64,000 nt of DNA from Pseudomonas nitroreducens TX1. GTDB taxonomy: Bacteria > Pseudomonadota > Gammaproteobacteria > Pseudomonadales > Pseudomonadaceae. The DNA lies in assembly GCF_000313755.1 (NCBI RefSeq), contig NZ_AMZB01000128.1, forward strand, positions 62,001-126,000, in the 5' to 3' direction. The notes beneath the pieces are model-generated. The model saw only the letters and a program-made list of their open reading frames with translations. It was not told where the DNA came from and did no database searches. Below, piece by piece: positions 26,759-36,157 of the stretch. Position numbers and translations under genes: made by a program. Every line of letters starts with the position of its first letter. Positions within the stretch are counted from its first letter, which is position 1.

Positions 26759-27424
26759 ATGAGTTACCAGCACCAGTATGTCGATGGCACCCCGATCCAT
26801 TTCACCCTGGGCAAGGTGGTCTGCGTCGGCCGCAACTACGCGGAGCACGCCAAGGAGCTGAACAACCCGGTGCCGACCGAGCCGCTGCTGTTCATCAAGC
26901 CGGGTTCCTGCACCGTGTCGCAGGCCGGTGGTTTTTCCATCCCCGCGGACCGTGGCTCGGTGCACTACGAGGCGGAAATTGCCGTGCTGATCGGCAAGCC
27001 GCTGTCGCGCAAGCCGAGCGCCGAAGAGGTGCTGGACGCCATTTCCGGCTACGCCCCGGCGCTGGACCTGACCCTGCGCGACGTGCAGTCCAAGCTCAAG
27101 GAAAAGGGCCTGCCCTGGGAGCTGGCGAAATCCTTCGACGGCGCCTTCGTGCTGGCACCTTTCGTCAGCGCCGATCACTTCCCGGACCCGACCGACATCG
27201 GCATCCGCCTGGTGATCGACGGCGAAGTCCGCCAGGACGGCAACAGCCGTGACATGCTCAATCCCATCGTGCCGCTGATCCAGCACATCTGCGGGCACTT
27301 CTCGCTGCAGCCGGGCGACGTGGTCTCCACCGGCACTCCGGTCGGCGTCGGCCCGCTCGAGAGCGGCAGTGAGGTGGTGCTGGAACTTCCCGGCGCCAGC
27401 CGATTCGAAAGCCGCGTGCTTTAA
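26759..27424 (+). CDS. Fumarylacetoacetate hydrolase family protein
   Basis: A 221-aa FAH-family enzyme. The core signature is VVCVGRNYAEHAKELNNPVPTEP near residue 22, then HYEAEIAVLIGKPL (metal-ligand E-x-E) near 70 and VVSTGTPVGVGPL near 195. Such short FAH proteins are acylpyruvases or oxaloacetate decarboxylases/tautomerases. The specific reaction is not determined. The start follows AGGAG. It lies downstream of the 2-hydroxyglutarate dehydrogenase, so a role in cleaning up organic-acid by-products would fit, but that is inference. Confidence 0.85.
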   Translation: MSYQHQYVDGTPIHFTLGKVVCVGRNYAEHAKELNNPVPTEPLLFIKPGSCTVSQAGGFSIPADRGSVHYEAEIAVLIGKPLSRKPSAEEVLDAISGYAPALDLTLRDVQSKLKEKGLPWELAKSFDGAFVLAPFVSADHFPDPTDIGIRLVIDGEVRQDGNSRDMLNPIVPLIQHICGHFSLQPGDVVSTGTPVGVGPLESGSEVVLELPGASRFESRVL

Positions 27425-27438
27425 CACCGTTGTCCCGC

Positions 27439-27470
27439 CGAAGGCCGCCGTTTGTGCGGCCTTCGCTTGT
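27439..27470 (+). terminator. Terminator after the FAH gene
   Basis: CGAAGGCCGC (27439-27448) pairs with GCGGCCTTCG (27456-27465) around a 7-nt loop, then CTTGTT. It separates the FAH gene from the beta-propeller gene. Confidence 0.75.
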
Positions 27471-27508
27471 TGCGGGGCACCTTGCCGTGCTGACCAACAA
27501 GAGTCGTC

Positions 27509-28429
27509 ATGACCATGTCCATCCTTCGCCCTCGCTGGCTGCTGCTGGCCCTGCTGTTCATCCTGGTGGTGCTCGGCTACCTGACGTCCCGCTTCCACTG
27601 GGATGACCGCGCCCGCCTCTGGTTGCGCGAGCAGGACACCAGCGCCCAGGCACGCTCGGAAAGCGTCTGGCTGCCCGGCTACCGTGCGGTAATCCAGGCC
27701 AAGCCGCTCAAGGGGGGCCTCGAAGGGCAGGAAACCTCCGATCTGGCCTACAACCCGGTCACCCGCACCCTGTTCACCGTCACCGGAAAGAAGCCGCTGC
27801 TGGCCGAGTTGTCGCTCACCGGTGACGTACTGCGTGTGATCCCACTGCTGGGCATGTCGAACCCGGAAGGCGTGGCGGTGCTGGAGAACGGCAATATCGC
27901 CGTGACCGACGAGCGCCAGAATTCCCTGACCATCTTCCAGGTCGACCCGCAGACCCGCGAGCTGAGCACCGCAAGGCTGTCCAGCTTCGACCTCGGCCCA
28001 CGTGGCAAGAAGAACAAGGGTATCGAAGGGATCGCCTGGGACCCGCGTCAGCATCGCCTGGTGCTTGGGCAGGAGCGCGACCCGCTGGCGCTCTTCAGCC
28101 TCGCCAGCAACGGCGGTCCGCATCTGAGCGGAGCCCTGCAGCCGCTGCCCAGCGACCTGCTGATGACCAATGTCTCGGCGCTGAGCATCGACCCGCGCAC
28201 CGGGCACACCCTGGTGCTGTCGGCAGAGTCGCACCTGCTGCTGGAACTGGACGAGAAAGGCGAGCCGATCAGCTTCATCAGCCTGCTCGGCGGACTCAAC
28301 GGCCTGGAGAACCGCATCCCGCGCGCCGAGGGTGTGGCCATCGACGAGCAGGGCACCATCTACATGGTGAGCGAGCCGGACCTGTTCTACGTTTTCAAGC
28401 GCGAGGCGGAGCCTCCCAAGGCGGATTGA
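27509..28429 (+). CDS. SdiA-regulated / CarP-like beta-propeller protein
   Basis: A 306-aa protein with an N-terminal membrane anchor (WLLLALLFILVVLGYLTSRFHW) and a periplasmic beta-propeller of the SdiA-regulated (PF06977, YjiK) family. Blade motifs include TSDLAYNPVTRTLFTVTGKKP, NPEGVAVLENGNIAVTDERQ, GIEGIAWDPRQHRLVLGQER and EGVAIDEQGTIYMVSEPDLFYVF. It is a paralogue of the CarP-like gene at 37946-38878 and shares its ending (MVSEPDLFYVFKR versus VVSEPNLFYVFRK). It precedes carO by 118 bp. CarP is reported to affect calcium handling; whether this copy does is open. Confidence 0.83.
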   Translation: MTMSILRPRWLLLALLFILVVLGYLTSRFHWDDRARLWLREQDTSAQARSESVWLPGYRAVIQAKPLKGGLEGQETSDLAYNPVTRTLFTVTGKKPLLAELSLTGDVLRVIPLLGMSNPEGVAVLENGNIAVTDERQNSLTIFQVDPQTRELSTARLSSFDLGPRGKKNKGIEGIAWDPRQHRLVLGQERDPLALFSLASNGGPHLSGALQPLPSDLLMTNVSALSIDPRTGHTLVLSAESHLLLELDEKGEPISFISLLGGLNGLENRIPRAEGVAIDEQGTIYMVSEPDLFYVFKREAEPPKAD

Positions 28430-28460
28430 TCTGGAGCGGGGGCAGAAGTGTTCGGTGGCT

Positions 28461-28498
28461 TTAAGGTTGGGTTAAGTCCGGATTCAGGCTGATTTCAG
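28461..28498 (+). promoter_or_regulatory. Four phased response-regulator half-sites upstream of carO
   Basis: TTAAG (28461), TTAAG (28472), TTCAG (28483) and TTCAG (28494) recur at exactly 11-bp steps, 50-87 bp before the carO start. TTAAG-N6-TTAAG is, from memory, the box bound by BqsR/CarR, the QseB/PmrA-type response regulator that controls carO in P. aeruginosa. The second, degenerate TTCAG-N6-TTCAG box extends it to two dimers in phase on one face of the DNA. Confidence 0.7.
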
Positions 28499-28547
28499 TC
28501 ATCGGTCCTAAGCTGACCCCATCGAAAACGCCGCAGGAGGCATTTAC

Positions 28548-28931
28548 ATGAAACTGACTCACCTTCCGCTGATCGCCGCCGTTGGCCTGTTCTCCACCGT
28601 CACCTTCGCCGCTGGCGGCTATACCGGCCCGGGCAGCGATGCCCAGCCCGCCGCTGCCGCCGCCGGCCAGATCACCACGGTGAAACAGGCCCAGGCCGCC
28701 GCCGATGACACCAAGGTCGTGCTCGAAGGCACCATCACCAAGCGTATCAGCAGCGAGCACTACGAGTTCAAGGACGCCACCGGCAGCATCCAGGTCGAGA
28801 TCGACAACGACGATTGGCCGGCCGGCACCTCGGTTTCCGAGAACACCAAGGTGCGTCTGACCGGTGAGGTCGACCACCACAAGGTCAAGCCCACCGACAT
28901 CGATGTGGACCGCGTGGAAATCCTCCAGTAA
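28548..28931 (+). CDS. carO: Periplasmic OB-fold (BOF/YgiW family) protein CarO
   Basis: A 127-aa exported protein with signal peptide MKLTHLPLIAAVGLFSTVTF ending at AA. It carries the bacterial OB-fold core: ITTVKQAQAAADDTKVVLEG, ISSEHYEFKDATGSIQVEID and KVRLTGEVDHHKVKPTDIDVDRVEIL. It matches PA0320, named CarO, a calcium-regulated protein that helps limit intracellular calcium and protects against stress. That function is family knowledge. A good terminator follows, and tandem TTAAG/TTCAG boxes precede it, so it is probably a single-gene unit under a CarSR/BqsSR-type system. Confidence 0.87.
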   Translation: MKLTHLPLIAAVGLFSTVTFAAGGYTGPGSDAQPAAAAAGQITTVKQAQAAADDTKVVLEGTITKRISSEHYEFKDATGSIQVEIDNDDWPAGTSVSENTKVRLTGEVDHHKVKPTDIDVDRVEILQ

Positions 28932-28942
28932 TCCACCCTCGA

Positions 28943-28988
28943 TAAAAAAGCCGCGCCGGGAATCCCCATCCCCGGTGCGGCTTTTTTT
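28943..28988 (+). terminator. Terminator of carO
   Basis: GCCGC and CCGGG segments on the left (28950-28960) pair with CCCGG and GCGGC on the right (28971-28981), with AAAAAA before and TTTTTTT after. It lies 12 bp past carO. Confidence 0.9.
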
Positions 28989-29031
28989 GCATTCTTTGGT
29001 GCTTGTGGGCTCCCTGGAAGACGCTCCGCTG

Positions 29032-29150
29032 CCCTCTCCCTAACCCTCTCCCTGAAGGGAGAGGGGACCGTTTGGTGCAGGTTGAAACCACGACATCAGC
29101 CGGCGCGGGCAGCTCCCTCTCCCTTCAGGGAGAGGGCGGGGGGAGAGGGG
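29032..29150. repeat. Dispersed palindromic element B
   Basis: A single-unit copy bounded by CCCTCTCCCT/AGGGAGAGGG palindromes (about 29044-29065 and 29115-29137). The interior TCAGCCGGCG runs in the same orientation as the 95-bp array units. It fills the space between the carO terminator and the end of aphB. It shows the basic element without amplification. Confidence 0.75.
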
Positions 29151-29195
29151 CTTTGGCCTGCTCCAAAGTCTCAGGTGTTCAGCCCTGCCAATGTT

Positions 29196-30227
<1,032 letters not shown>

Positions 30228-30282
30228 CACGCGCTCCTGAGGGCGCCTCCGGGCGCCCGTTGGGTTCTGGATAGCTCTGCCG

Positions 30283-31671
30283 TCAGGCGTTTTCCTCGAA
30301 ATTCACAGTCGGCGCCTTGCGACGGAAGCCGCCGGTATGCACCGCCAGGTAGGCGAAGCCGACCGCGAACCAGCTCAGGCCGACGACCAGCGTCAGCTGC
30401 GAGAGGCTGGTCCACAGCCACAGGGTCAGGCACAGGCCGATGAACGGGATGGCGCCGTACAGCAGGACGTTCTTCGCGCCACGGCGGCGCTCGACGCCCA
30501 GGTAGGTGCGGATCACCGCCAGGTTGACCACGGAGAAGGCCACCAGCGCGCCGAAGCTGATCATCGAGGCGAGGGTGGTCAGGTCCAGCACGATGGCCAG
30601 CAGGGAAACCGCCGAGACGACCAGGATCGCCACCACCGGGGTCTGGAAACGTGCGTGCAGGACGCCGAACAGGCTGCGCGGCAGGATGCCGTCACGGCCC
30701 ATGGTGAAGATGATGCGCGACACCGAGGCCTGCGAGGCCAGCGCCGAGCCGATGCAGCCGGCGATGTAGGCGGAGGTGAAGAAGTTGCCGAGGAACTGGC
30801 CGCCGGCCTTGAGCATCACTTCGTTGGCCGCCGAGTCGGCGTTCTGGAACACGCTGCCGGGGAACACCAGCTGGCTGATGATCGCCAACAGGGTGAACAT
30901 CAGGCCGGCGATCACGGTGGTGATGATGATCGCACGGGGGATGTCACGGCGGGCGTCGCGGGTTTCCTCGGCCATGGTCGAGACTGCATCGAAGCCCAGG
31001 AACGACAGGCACAACACCGCGGCGCCGGCCATCAGCGGGGCGAAGCCGGGCTGGCTGCCGTCACCGACGAAGGGCAGGCTGAAGTCGATGGCGGCGCCGC
31101 CGGCCAGGGTCTTGATCGACATGCCCACGAACACCACGATGAACACCAGCTGCGCGCCGACTATGACGTTGCTCATGCCGGCGACCTGGCTGATGCCGAC
31201 CACGTTGAGCACGGTGACCAGGGCGATGGAAGCGACCACGAACATCCAGGCCGGGATTTCCGGGAAGGCGATGTTCATGAACAGGCCGATGAGCAGGTAA
31301 TTGATCATCGGCAGGAACAGGTAGTCGAGCAGCAGCGACCAGCCGGACAGGAAGCCGACCACCGGGCCGAAGCTCAGGCTGGTGTAGGAGTATGCGGAGC
31401 CGGAGATCGGGTACTTGCGCACCATGAAGCTGTAGGAGGCTGCGGTGAACAGCATCGCCAGCAGGGTGATCAGGTAGGCGGTGGCGGTGCGGCCGCCGGT
31501 CATCTCGGTGACCACGCCGTAGGTGGTGAACATGGTCAGCGGGACCATGTAGACCAGGCCGAAGAAGACCAGGGCGGGCAGGCCCAGGACGCGTTTCAGG
31601 CGGGCGTCGGCGTTGGTCGCGGTGCCCTGTTGTGGAGTGTGTGCAGTGCTGGCGCTGTGTTGGCTGGCCAT
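30283..31671 (-). CDS. APC-superfamily permease (PuuP-like amino acid/polyamine transporter)
   Basis: Inner-membrane transporter of 462 aa with about 12 transmembrane segments, starting with GLPALVFFGLVYMVPLTMF. The APC signature is KYPISGSAYSYTSLSFGPVVGFLSGW near residues 87-112. LGFDAVSTMAEETRDARRDIPRAI near 225-248 and SRIIFTMGRDGILPRSLF near 310 are characteristic. Members include the putrescine importer PuuP. Adjacent aphB and polyamine ABC genes suggest putrescine or acetylpolyamine as substrate, but this is context-based. The start at 31671 follows GAGGA. A 385-bp region upstream separates it from the next gene and holds palindromes but no gene. Confidence 0.87.
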   Translation of the reverse strand: MASQHSASTAHTPQQGTATNADARLKRVLGLPALVFFGLVYMVPLTMFTTYGVVTEMTGGRTATAYLITLLAMLFTAASYSFMVRKYPISGSAYSYTSLSFGPVVGFLSGWSLLLDYLFLPMINYLLIGLFMNIAFPEIPAWMFVVASIALVTVLNVVGISQVAGMSNVIVGAQLVFIVVFVGMSIKTLAGGAAIDFSLPFVGDGSQPGFAPLMAGAAVLCLSFLGFDAVSTMAEETRDARRDIPRAIIITTVIAGLMFTLLAIISQLVFPGSVFQNADSAANEVMLKAGGQFLGNFFTSAYIAGCIGSALASQASVSRIIFTMGRDGILPRSLFGVLHARFQTPVVAILVVSAVSLLAIVLDLTTLASMISFGALVAFSVVNLAVIRTYLGVERRRGAKNVLLYGAIPFIGLCLTLWLWTSLSQLTLVVGLSWFAVGFAYLAVHTGGFRRKAPTVNFEENA

Positions 31672-31876
31672 GGAAGAGTCCTCGCGATTTTTATGGTCTG
31701 GTGCGGGCGGCGTTCGGTGGCCGTCCTGATGTCGTCGGGTTACGGCTCAGCCGCAGCGTTGACGACGCGCGAGGAATGAGGGTGTGTGCTGCAGGGTGAC
31801 GCAAAAGCTGGTCATGGGCGTTCTCGGGGCATTTGTTCTTGTGGATAACGCGCTCGCGTTCCCTCGGGAATTCCCT

Positions 31877-31895
31877 GCGCCATCTGAGATGGTGC
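31877..31895. promoter_or_regulatory. Dyad upstream of the APC permease
   Basis: GCGCCATCT (31877-31885) and AGATGGTGC (31887-31895) form a near-perfect inverted repeat (8 of 9) around a single G, about 210 bp upstream of the permease start. GGGAATTCCC (31866-31875) lies next to it. It is a candidate operator; the regulator is unknown. Nothing else in 31672-32016 looks like a gene. Confidence 0.4.
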
Positions 31896-32016
31896 AAGGG
31901 CTGGCCGCCTTTCCAGCCGCTCCCTGCGCGAGCCGCCCGACTCTAGCAACGCAGGGTGTCGGGCAGAACCCTGCAAAGGGTCAAAAAGGGATCGAAATGG
32001 CCAAACTGGCTGTCAG

Positions 32017-32050
32017 GGTCACCCGACGCGCACCGCCGCGCCGGGTGACC
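32017..32050. terminator. Terminator-like hairpin after the polyamine-binding gene
   Basis: GGTCACCCG (32017-32025) and CGGGTGACC (32042-32050) are perfect 9-bp arms, six bases past the stop of the minus-strand binding-protein gene. No T run follows, so it may be a stabilising structure and not a strong terminator. Confidence 0.55.
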
Positions 32051-32056
32051 TCTCGG

Positions 32057-33106
32057 TCATTTCTTCAGCTTGGTCCAGACCTTGGAGCGCAGCTGCAGGG
32101 CCTTGGGCGAGCAGAGCTTGAAGGGCTTCAGGCGATCCAGCTTGTCCGCCGGGGTGTTGATCGCCGGATCGTCGAACAGCTCCTTGTCCATGAACTTGTC
32201 CGAGCCTTCGATCGCGTTGTTGTACTTGGCGAAGTTGGAGGCCAGGGCGATGTTCTCAGGCTGCATCATCCAGTTCAGGAAGGCATGGGCCTCCTTGATG
32301 TTGGTGGCGTCCTTGGGAATGGTCAGGTTGTCGATGAACAGGCGCACGCCTTCCTTGGGATAGACGTAGACCAGGCTGGCGCGCTGGGCGTGGGCGCGGT
32401 GGAAGGCGCCGTTCCATTGCTGGTGCATGGAAACTTCGCCGGCGGCCATGCGTTCGATGGTGCCGTCGCTGTTGTACATGGCCAGCATGGGTTTCTGCTT
32501 GAGCAGCAGGTCCTGGATCTTCGCCGCCTCTTTCGGGTCCTCGGTGCACTCGTCGACGCCCAGGTAATAGGACGCCGGGGCGTACAGCTCCTCGATGGAG
32601 TTGAGCGCGACGACCTTGCCTTTCAGCTCCGCCGGCGGTTCGAAGAACGGTTTCCAGCTTTCATCCAGCTTGCCGCCGGGGACCTTGGCGCTGTCGTAGC
32701 TGTAGCCGGTGGTGCCCCACAGGTAGGGCACGGAGTAGTCGTGGCCCGGGTCGTAGGTCAGGGTCTTGAACTTGTCCTTCAGGTTGGCCAGGTTCGGCAG
32801 CTGCGACTTGTCGAGCTTCTGCAGCAGGCCTTCCTTGACGAAGATCTCGATGAAGCTGTCCGACGGCACCACCACGTCGTAGGCGCCGCCGCCGGCCTTG
32901 AGCTTGGCCAGCAGGGTCTCGTTGCTGTCGTAGGAGTCGAGGGTGGCGTGGATGCCGGTGTCCTTCTCGAACTTCTTCAGCAGCTCCGGCGGGAAGTAGT
33001 CGGACCAGTTGGCGAAGTGCAGGGTGCCTTCGGCATGGGCGCTGCCGGCCAGCAGCAGGCTGGCGGCGACGAGCGCGCGGGCGATGGGGGTACGGCGGAA
33101 TTTCAT
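32057..33106 (-). CDS. Periplasmic polyamine-binding protein of the second ABC importer
   Basis: PotD-type binding protein of 349 aa with signal peptide MKFRRTPIARALVAASLLLA ending at AHA and mature EGTLHFANWSDYFPPELLKKFE. YDSNETLLAKLKAGGGAYDVVVPSD, VPYLWGTTGYSYD and QWNGAFHRAHAQ mark the ligand cleft. It is more distant from SpuD and SpuE than they are from each other. AAGGAG precedes the start. It is the last gene of the four-gene operon at 32057-35895 (PA0326 to PA0323 in P. aeruginosa). The ligand may be a different polyamine; it is unassigned. Confidence 0.87.
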   Translation of the reverse strand: MKFRRTPIARALVAASLLLAGSAHAEGTLHFANWSDYFPPELLKKFEKDTGIHATLDSYDSNETLLAKLKAGGGAYDVVVPSDSFIEIFVKEGLLQKLDKSQLPNLANLKDKFKTLTYDPGHDYSVPYLWGTTGYSYDSAKVPGGKLDESWKPFFEPPAELKGKVVALNSIEELYAPASYYLGVDECTEDPKEAAKIQDLLLKQKPMLAMYNSDGTIERMAAGEVSMHQQWNGAFHRAHAQRASLVYVYPKEGVRLFIDNLTIPKDATNIKEAHAFLNWMMQPENIALASNFAKYNNAIEGSDKFMDKELFDDPAINTPADKLDRLKPFKLCSPKALQLRSKVWTKLKK

Positions 33107-33149
33107 CGGTGAAGCTCCTTGCAATGTTGTTTTGTTTGGCGGCAGGAGG

Positions 33150-33938
33150 TCAGCGGCGACGCTGGCCGACGTAGTACGACAACGCAACGAACGCGATGGA
33201 AATCAACAGTATTATTGAAGATATGGCGTTGATCTTCGGGGAAATCCCCATTCGGATGGAACTGAAGATGTAGACCGGCAGGGTGGTGGCTCCGGCACCG
33301 GCGACGAAGTAGGTGATGACGAAGTCGTCCATCGAGATGATGAATGCCAGCATCGCCCCGGACACGATCCCCGGCGTCAGCAGGGGGAAGGTCACCTTCC
33401 AGAAGGTCTTCCACGGCGAGGCATAGAGGTCCGCCGCCGCTTCCGCCAGCCGCGGGTCCATGCCTTCGAGACGGGCGCGGATCGGCAGGTAGGCGAAGGG
33501 AATGCAGAACACGATGTGCGCCAGCAGGATGGTGAACAGCGACAGCTTCAGACCGATGAAGGCGAAGAACATCAGGGTCGCCACGGCGGTGACGATCTCC
33601 GGCACCAGCAACGGCAGGCCCAGCACGCCGCTCATCAGCGTCTGCCCACGGAACGAGCGACCGCGCATGCCCAGCGCGGCGAGCGTGGCCAGGGTGGTGG
33701 CAACCACGGTGGCCAGGGTGGCGACGATCAGCGAGTTCTTCGCCGCGCGCAGGATTTCCGGGTCGTCCGCGACGACCGAGTACCACTTCAGGCTGAAGCT
33801 TTCCCACAGCGTGGCTGACTGGCCGCTGTTGAAGCTCAGCACCACCAGCACGAAGATGGGGATGTAGAGGAAGGCGAAGAACAGCCAGGCGGCGGGCCGG
33901 ACCCCGGTGAACTTCCACAGCGGGTTGGCCGACTTCAT
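33150..33938 (-). CDS. Polyamine ABC transporter permease (PotC type)
   Basis: Permease of 262 aa with about six membrane segments (first AAWLFFAFLYIPIFVLVVLSF). The EAA loop is EAAADLYASPWKTFWKVTFPLLTPGI near residues 170-195, followed by SMDDFVITYFVAGAGATTLPVYI. The start overlaps the stop of the upstream permease gene by ATGA and has GGGAGGTCATCC before it, indicating translational coupling. Confidence 0.9.
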   Translation of the reverse strand: MKSANPLWKFTGVRPAAWLFFAFLYIPIFVLVVLSFNSGQSATLWESFSLKWYSVVADDPEILRAAKNSLIVATLATVVATTLATLAALGMRGRSFRGQTLMSGVLGLPLLVPEIVTAVATLMFFAFIGLKLSLFTILLAHIVFCIPFAYLPIRARLEGMDPRLAEAAADLYASPWKTFWKVTFPLLTPGIVSGAMLAFIISMDDFVITYFVAGAGATTLPVYIFSSIRMGISPKINAISSIILLISIAFVALSYYVGQRRR

Positions 33939-34849
33939 GGATGACCTCCCGACGCGCCCTGCTTGAACCGCATGCTGTAGATCATCATTGCCAGCAGCAC
34001 GAAGGCCAGCAGGGCGAAGGACAGCGCCGCGCCGAACGGCCAGTTGTGCGCCGTGCCGAACTGCAGCTGGATCAGGTTGCCGATCATCAGCGACTTACCG
34101 CCGCCGAGCAGCTCGGGAATGATGTAGCTGCCCAGCGAAGGGATGAACACCAGGATGCAGCCGGCGACGATGCCGGGCATGGCCAGCGGAATGATGATCC
34201 GCTTGAGCGCCTTCCAGCGGTTGGCGCCCAGGTCGAAGGCCGCCTCCACCAGGCGCCAGTCCATCTTCTCAAGGCTCGTGTAGATGGGCAGGACCATGAA
34301 CGGCAGGTACGTGTAGAGCAGGCCGATGATCACCGCGTTGTCGGTGTAGAGAATCCCCAGCGAGGCGTCGGAGAAGCCCAGCCCGTGCAGCCCTTCGTCG
34401 ATCAGGCCGCCGTTGCGCAGCAGCAGCATCCAGGCATAGACCCGCACCAGCAGGTTGGTCCAGAACGGCACCGTGACCAGGAACAGCAACAGGTTGCGCC
34501 GGCGTTCGTCCTGCAGCGCCAGGTACAGCGCAGTGGGGAAGCCGATCAGCACGCAGCCCAGGGTGGTCAGTATCGATAGCCAGAACGAGCGCTGGAAGAT
34601 GCCCAGGTAGTCGGCGTTGAACGACAGGCTGTCGTCCAGGTCGCGCTCCCAGAGGAAGTTGATATAGGCCTCGACGGTGTGCTGGCCCCACTTCACGCCG
34701 CCGTAGTCGCCCGGTGCCTGGACCGACACGGCGAACATGATGCCCAGCGGCAGGACCAGGAACACGATCAGCATGATCATCGCCGGGCTGGTCAGGGCCA
34801 GGCGATTGAACAGGGATCTGCGTTCCGCTTGTGCGCGCAGTGTACTCAT
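33935..34849 (-). CDS. Polyamine ABC transporter permease (PotB type)
   Basis: Permease of 304 aa with about six membrane segments (first [20 protein letters not shown]). The EAA loop is [26 protein letters not shown] near 210-235. It starts at [11 protein letters not shown], overlapping the ATPase stop by ATGA. It forms the channel with the gene at 33150-33938. Confidence 0.9.
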   Translation of the reverse strand: MSTLRAQAERRSLFNRLALTSPAMIMLIVFLVLPLGIMFAVSVQAPGDYGGVKWGQHTVEAYINFLWERDLDDSLSFNADYLGIFQRSFWLSILTTLGCVLIGFPTALYLALQDERRRNLLLFLVTVPFWTNLLVRVYAWMLLLRNGGLIDEGLHGLGFSDASLGILYTDNAVIIGLLYTYLPFMVLPIYTSLEKMDWRLVEAAFDLGANRWKALKRIIIPLAMPGIVAGCILVFIPSLGSYIIPELLGGGKSLMIGNLIQLQFGTAHNWPFGAALSFALLAFVLLAMMIYSMRFKQGASGGHP

Positions 34850-35895
34850 TCGGCCAGCACCCGGATGGCGGTGGCGGGAACGCGAACCCGCACCCGCGCG
34901 CCGGGCGCGTGGGTGGAAAGGGCGCCGTCGCGGTTCTGCTGACGTACGCGGAAGCCGCCCTGACCGGCGACATTGAGGTGATACACGGTGTCGGTGCCGA
35001 CGTAGACGATGTTCTCCACCACGCCTTCGAGCTGGCCGTCCTGGGCGAGCTCGGTGCGTTCGGGGCGGATCGCCAGGGTCACCTTGCCGGGCAGGGTGGT
35101 GGCGGCCGGCAGCAACTGGCCGTCGGCCAGGCGCACGCTGTCGCCGCTGGATTCGCCTTCGAGGAAGTTGGTCTCGCCGATGAAGTCGGCCACCAGGCGA
35201 TTGACCGGCGCCTCGTAGATCTCGGTGGGCGTGCCGATCTGCATGACCTTGCCGCGGCTCATCACCGCGATGCGGTCGGACATGGTCAGGGCTTCTTCCT
35301 GGTCGTGGGTGACGAAGATGAAGGTGATGCCGGTCTCGTGCTGCAGGCGCTTGAGCTCGATCTGCATTTCCTTGCGCAGCTTCAGGTCCAGTGCCGAAAG
35401 CGATTCGTCGAGCAGCAGCACCTTGGGCCGGCTGGCCAGGGCGCGGGCCAGCGCGATGCGCTGTTGCTGGCCGCCGGAGAGCTGGTCGGCGCGGCGCTTG
35501 CCGACGTCGGGCAGGCGCACGAGGTCGAGCATCTTCTGCACGGTGCCGTCGATGTCGCTGCGTTGCTTGCCCTGCATTTCCAGGCCGAAGGCGATGTTCT
35601 GGGCCACGGTCATGTGCGGGAACAGGGCGTAGCTCTGGAAGACGGTATTGACCGGGCGCTTGAAGGGCGGAAGGCCTTCCATCGCATCGCCGTAGAGGCG
35701 GATGCTGCCGGAGGAGGGTTGTTCGAATCCGGCGATCAGTCGCAGCAAGGTGGTCTTGCCGCAGCCCGAGGGGCCGAGGAGGGTGAAGAACTCGTTGGCG
35801 CGGATTTCCAGTGACACGTCGTCCAGGGCCTTGAGGCCTTGCCCGGGTGTACCGAACTCCATGCATATCCGCTCGATGGTGATCGCGCTGGTCAT
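34846..35895 (-). CDS. Polyamine ABC transporter ATP-binding protein
   Basis: PotA-type ATPase of 349 aa. Walker A GPSGCGKT (41-48), Q-loop [12 protein letters not shown], signature [17 protein letters not shown]-loop [14 protein letters not shown]-terminal TOBE domain from about 270. Walker B reads [11 protein letters not shown], with Ser where DEP is usual; the catalytic Glu is kept, so activity is expected. It is the first gene of the operon. The ribosome-binding site is weak, and an A-rich AACAATAACAA stretch lies 24 bases upstream. Confidence 0.9.
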   Translation of the reverse strand: MTSAITIERICMEFGTPGQGLKALDDVSLEIRANEFFTLLGPSGCGKTTLLRLIAGFEQPSSGSIRLYGDAMEGLPPFKRPVNTVFQSYALFPHMTVAQNIAFGLEMQGKQRSDIDGTVQKMLDLVRLPDVGKRRADQLSGGQQQRIALARALASRPKVLLLDESLSALDLKLRKEMQIELKRLQHETGITFIFVTHDQEEALTMSDRIAVMSRGKVMQIGTPTEIYEAPVNRLVADFIGETNFLEGESSGDSVRLADGQLLPAATTLPGKVTLAIRPERTELAQDGQLEGVVENIVYVGTDTVYHLNVAGQGGFRVRQQNRDGALSTHAPGARVRVRVPATAIRVLAE

Positions 35896-35918
35896 GCTCG
35901 TACCATGCAGTTAAGCAG

Positions 35919-35929
35919 TTGTTATTGTT
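35919..35929 (-). promoter_or_regulatory. Candidate Hfq/Crc motif before the second polyamine importer
   Basis: On the minus strand, AACAATAA (35929-35922) and AATAACAA (35926-35919) overlap, both matching AANAANAA, 24-34 bases before the ATPase ATG. The position is similar to the motifs at spuI and spuD. Confidence 0.4.
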
Positions 35930-36003
35930 GAGGTTTTACGGTTTCTAGGGCCGTTTCACCTAGCTGCGGATTGATAATGACCAAGCGCCGGGACGCGCAG
36001 AAC

Positions 36004-36038
36004 GATAGATCAGGCCAATAAGGGATAAATCAGGCCAA
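36004..36038. promoter_or_regulatory. Two 15-bp direct repeats upstream of the second polyamine importer
   Basis: GATAGATCAGGCCAA (36004-36018) and GATAAATCAGGCCAA (36024-36038) differ at one base and are 20 bp apart, about two helical turns. They lie 109-143 bp upstream of the ATPase start, a usual place for activator sites. The binder is unknown; AraC-type or LysR-type proteins often use such direct repeats. Confidence 0.5.
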
Positions 36039-36157
36039 GTTGAAAATGCCGTCTGAAATGCTGGATTTCGGGCGTCAGCGGTGTGTCGTCTGCCGGGCTT
36101 TTTGTAGGAGCGAGCTTACTCACGAACCGGTCGGCTCCGGCGCGTGGACTGGCTTTG

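Noticed and set aside
33935-35866. A single 643-codon permease fusion
   Set aside because: The upstream 339 codons are an out-of-frame shadow of the ATPase gene; the permease starts at 34849.
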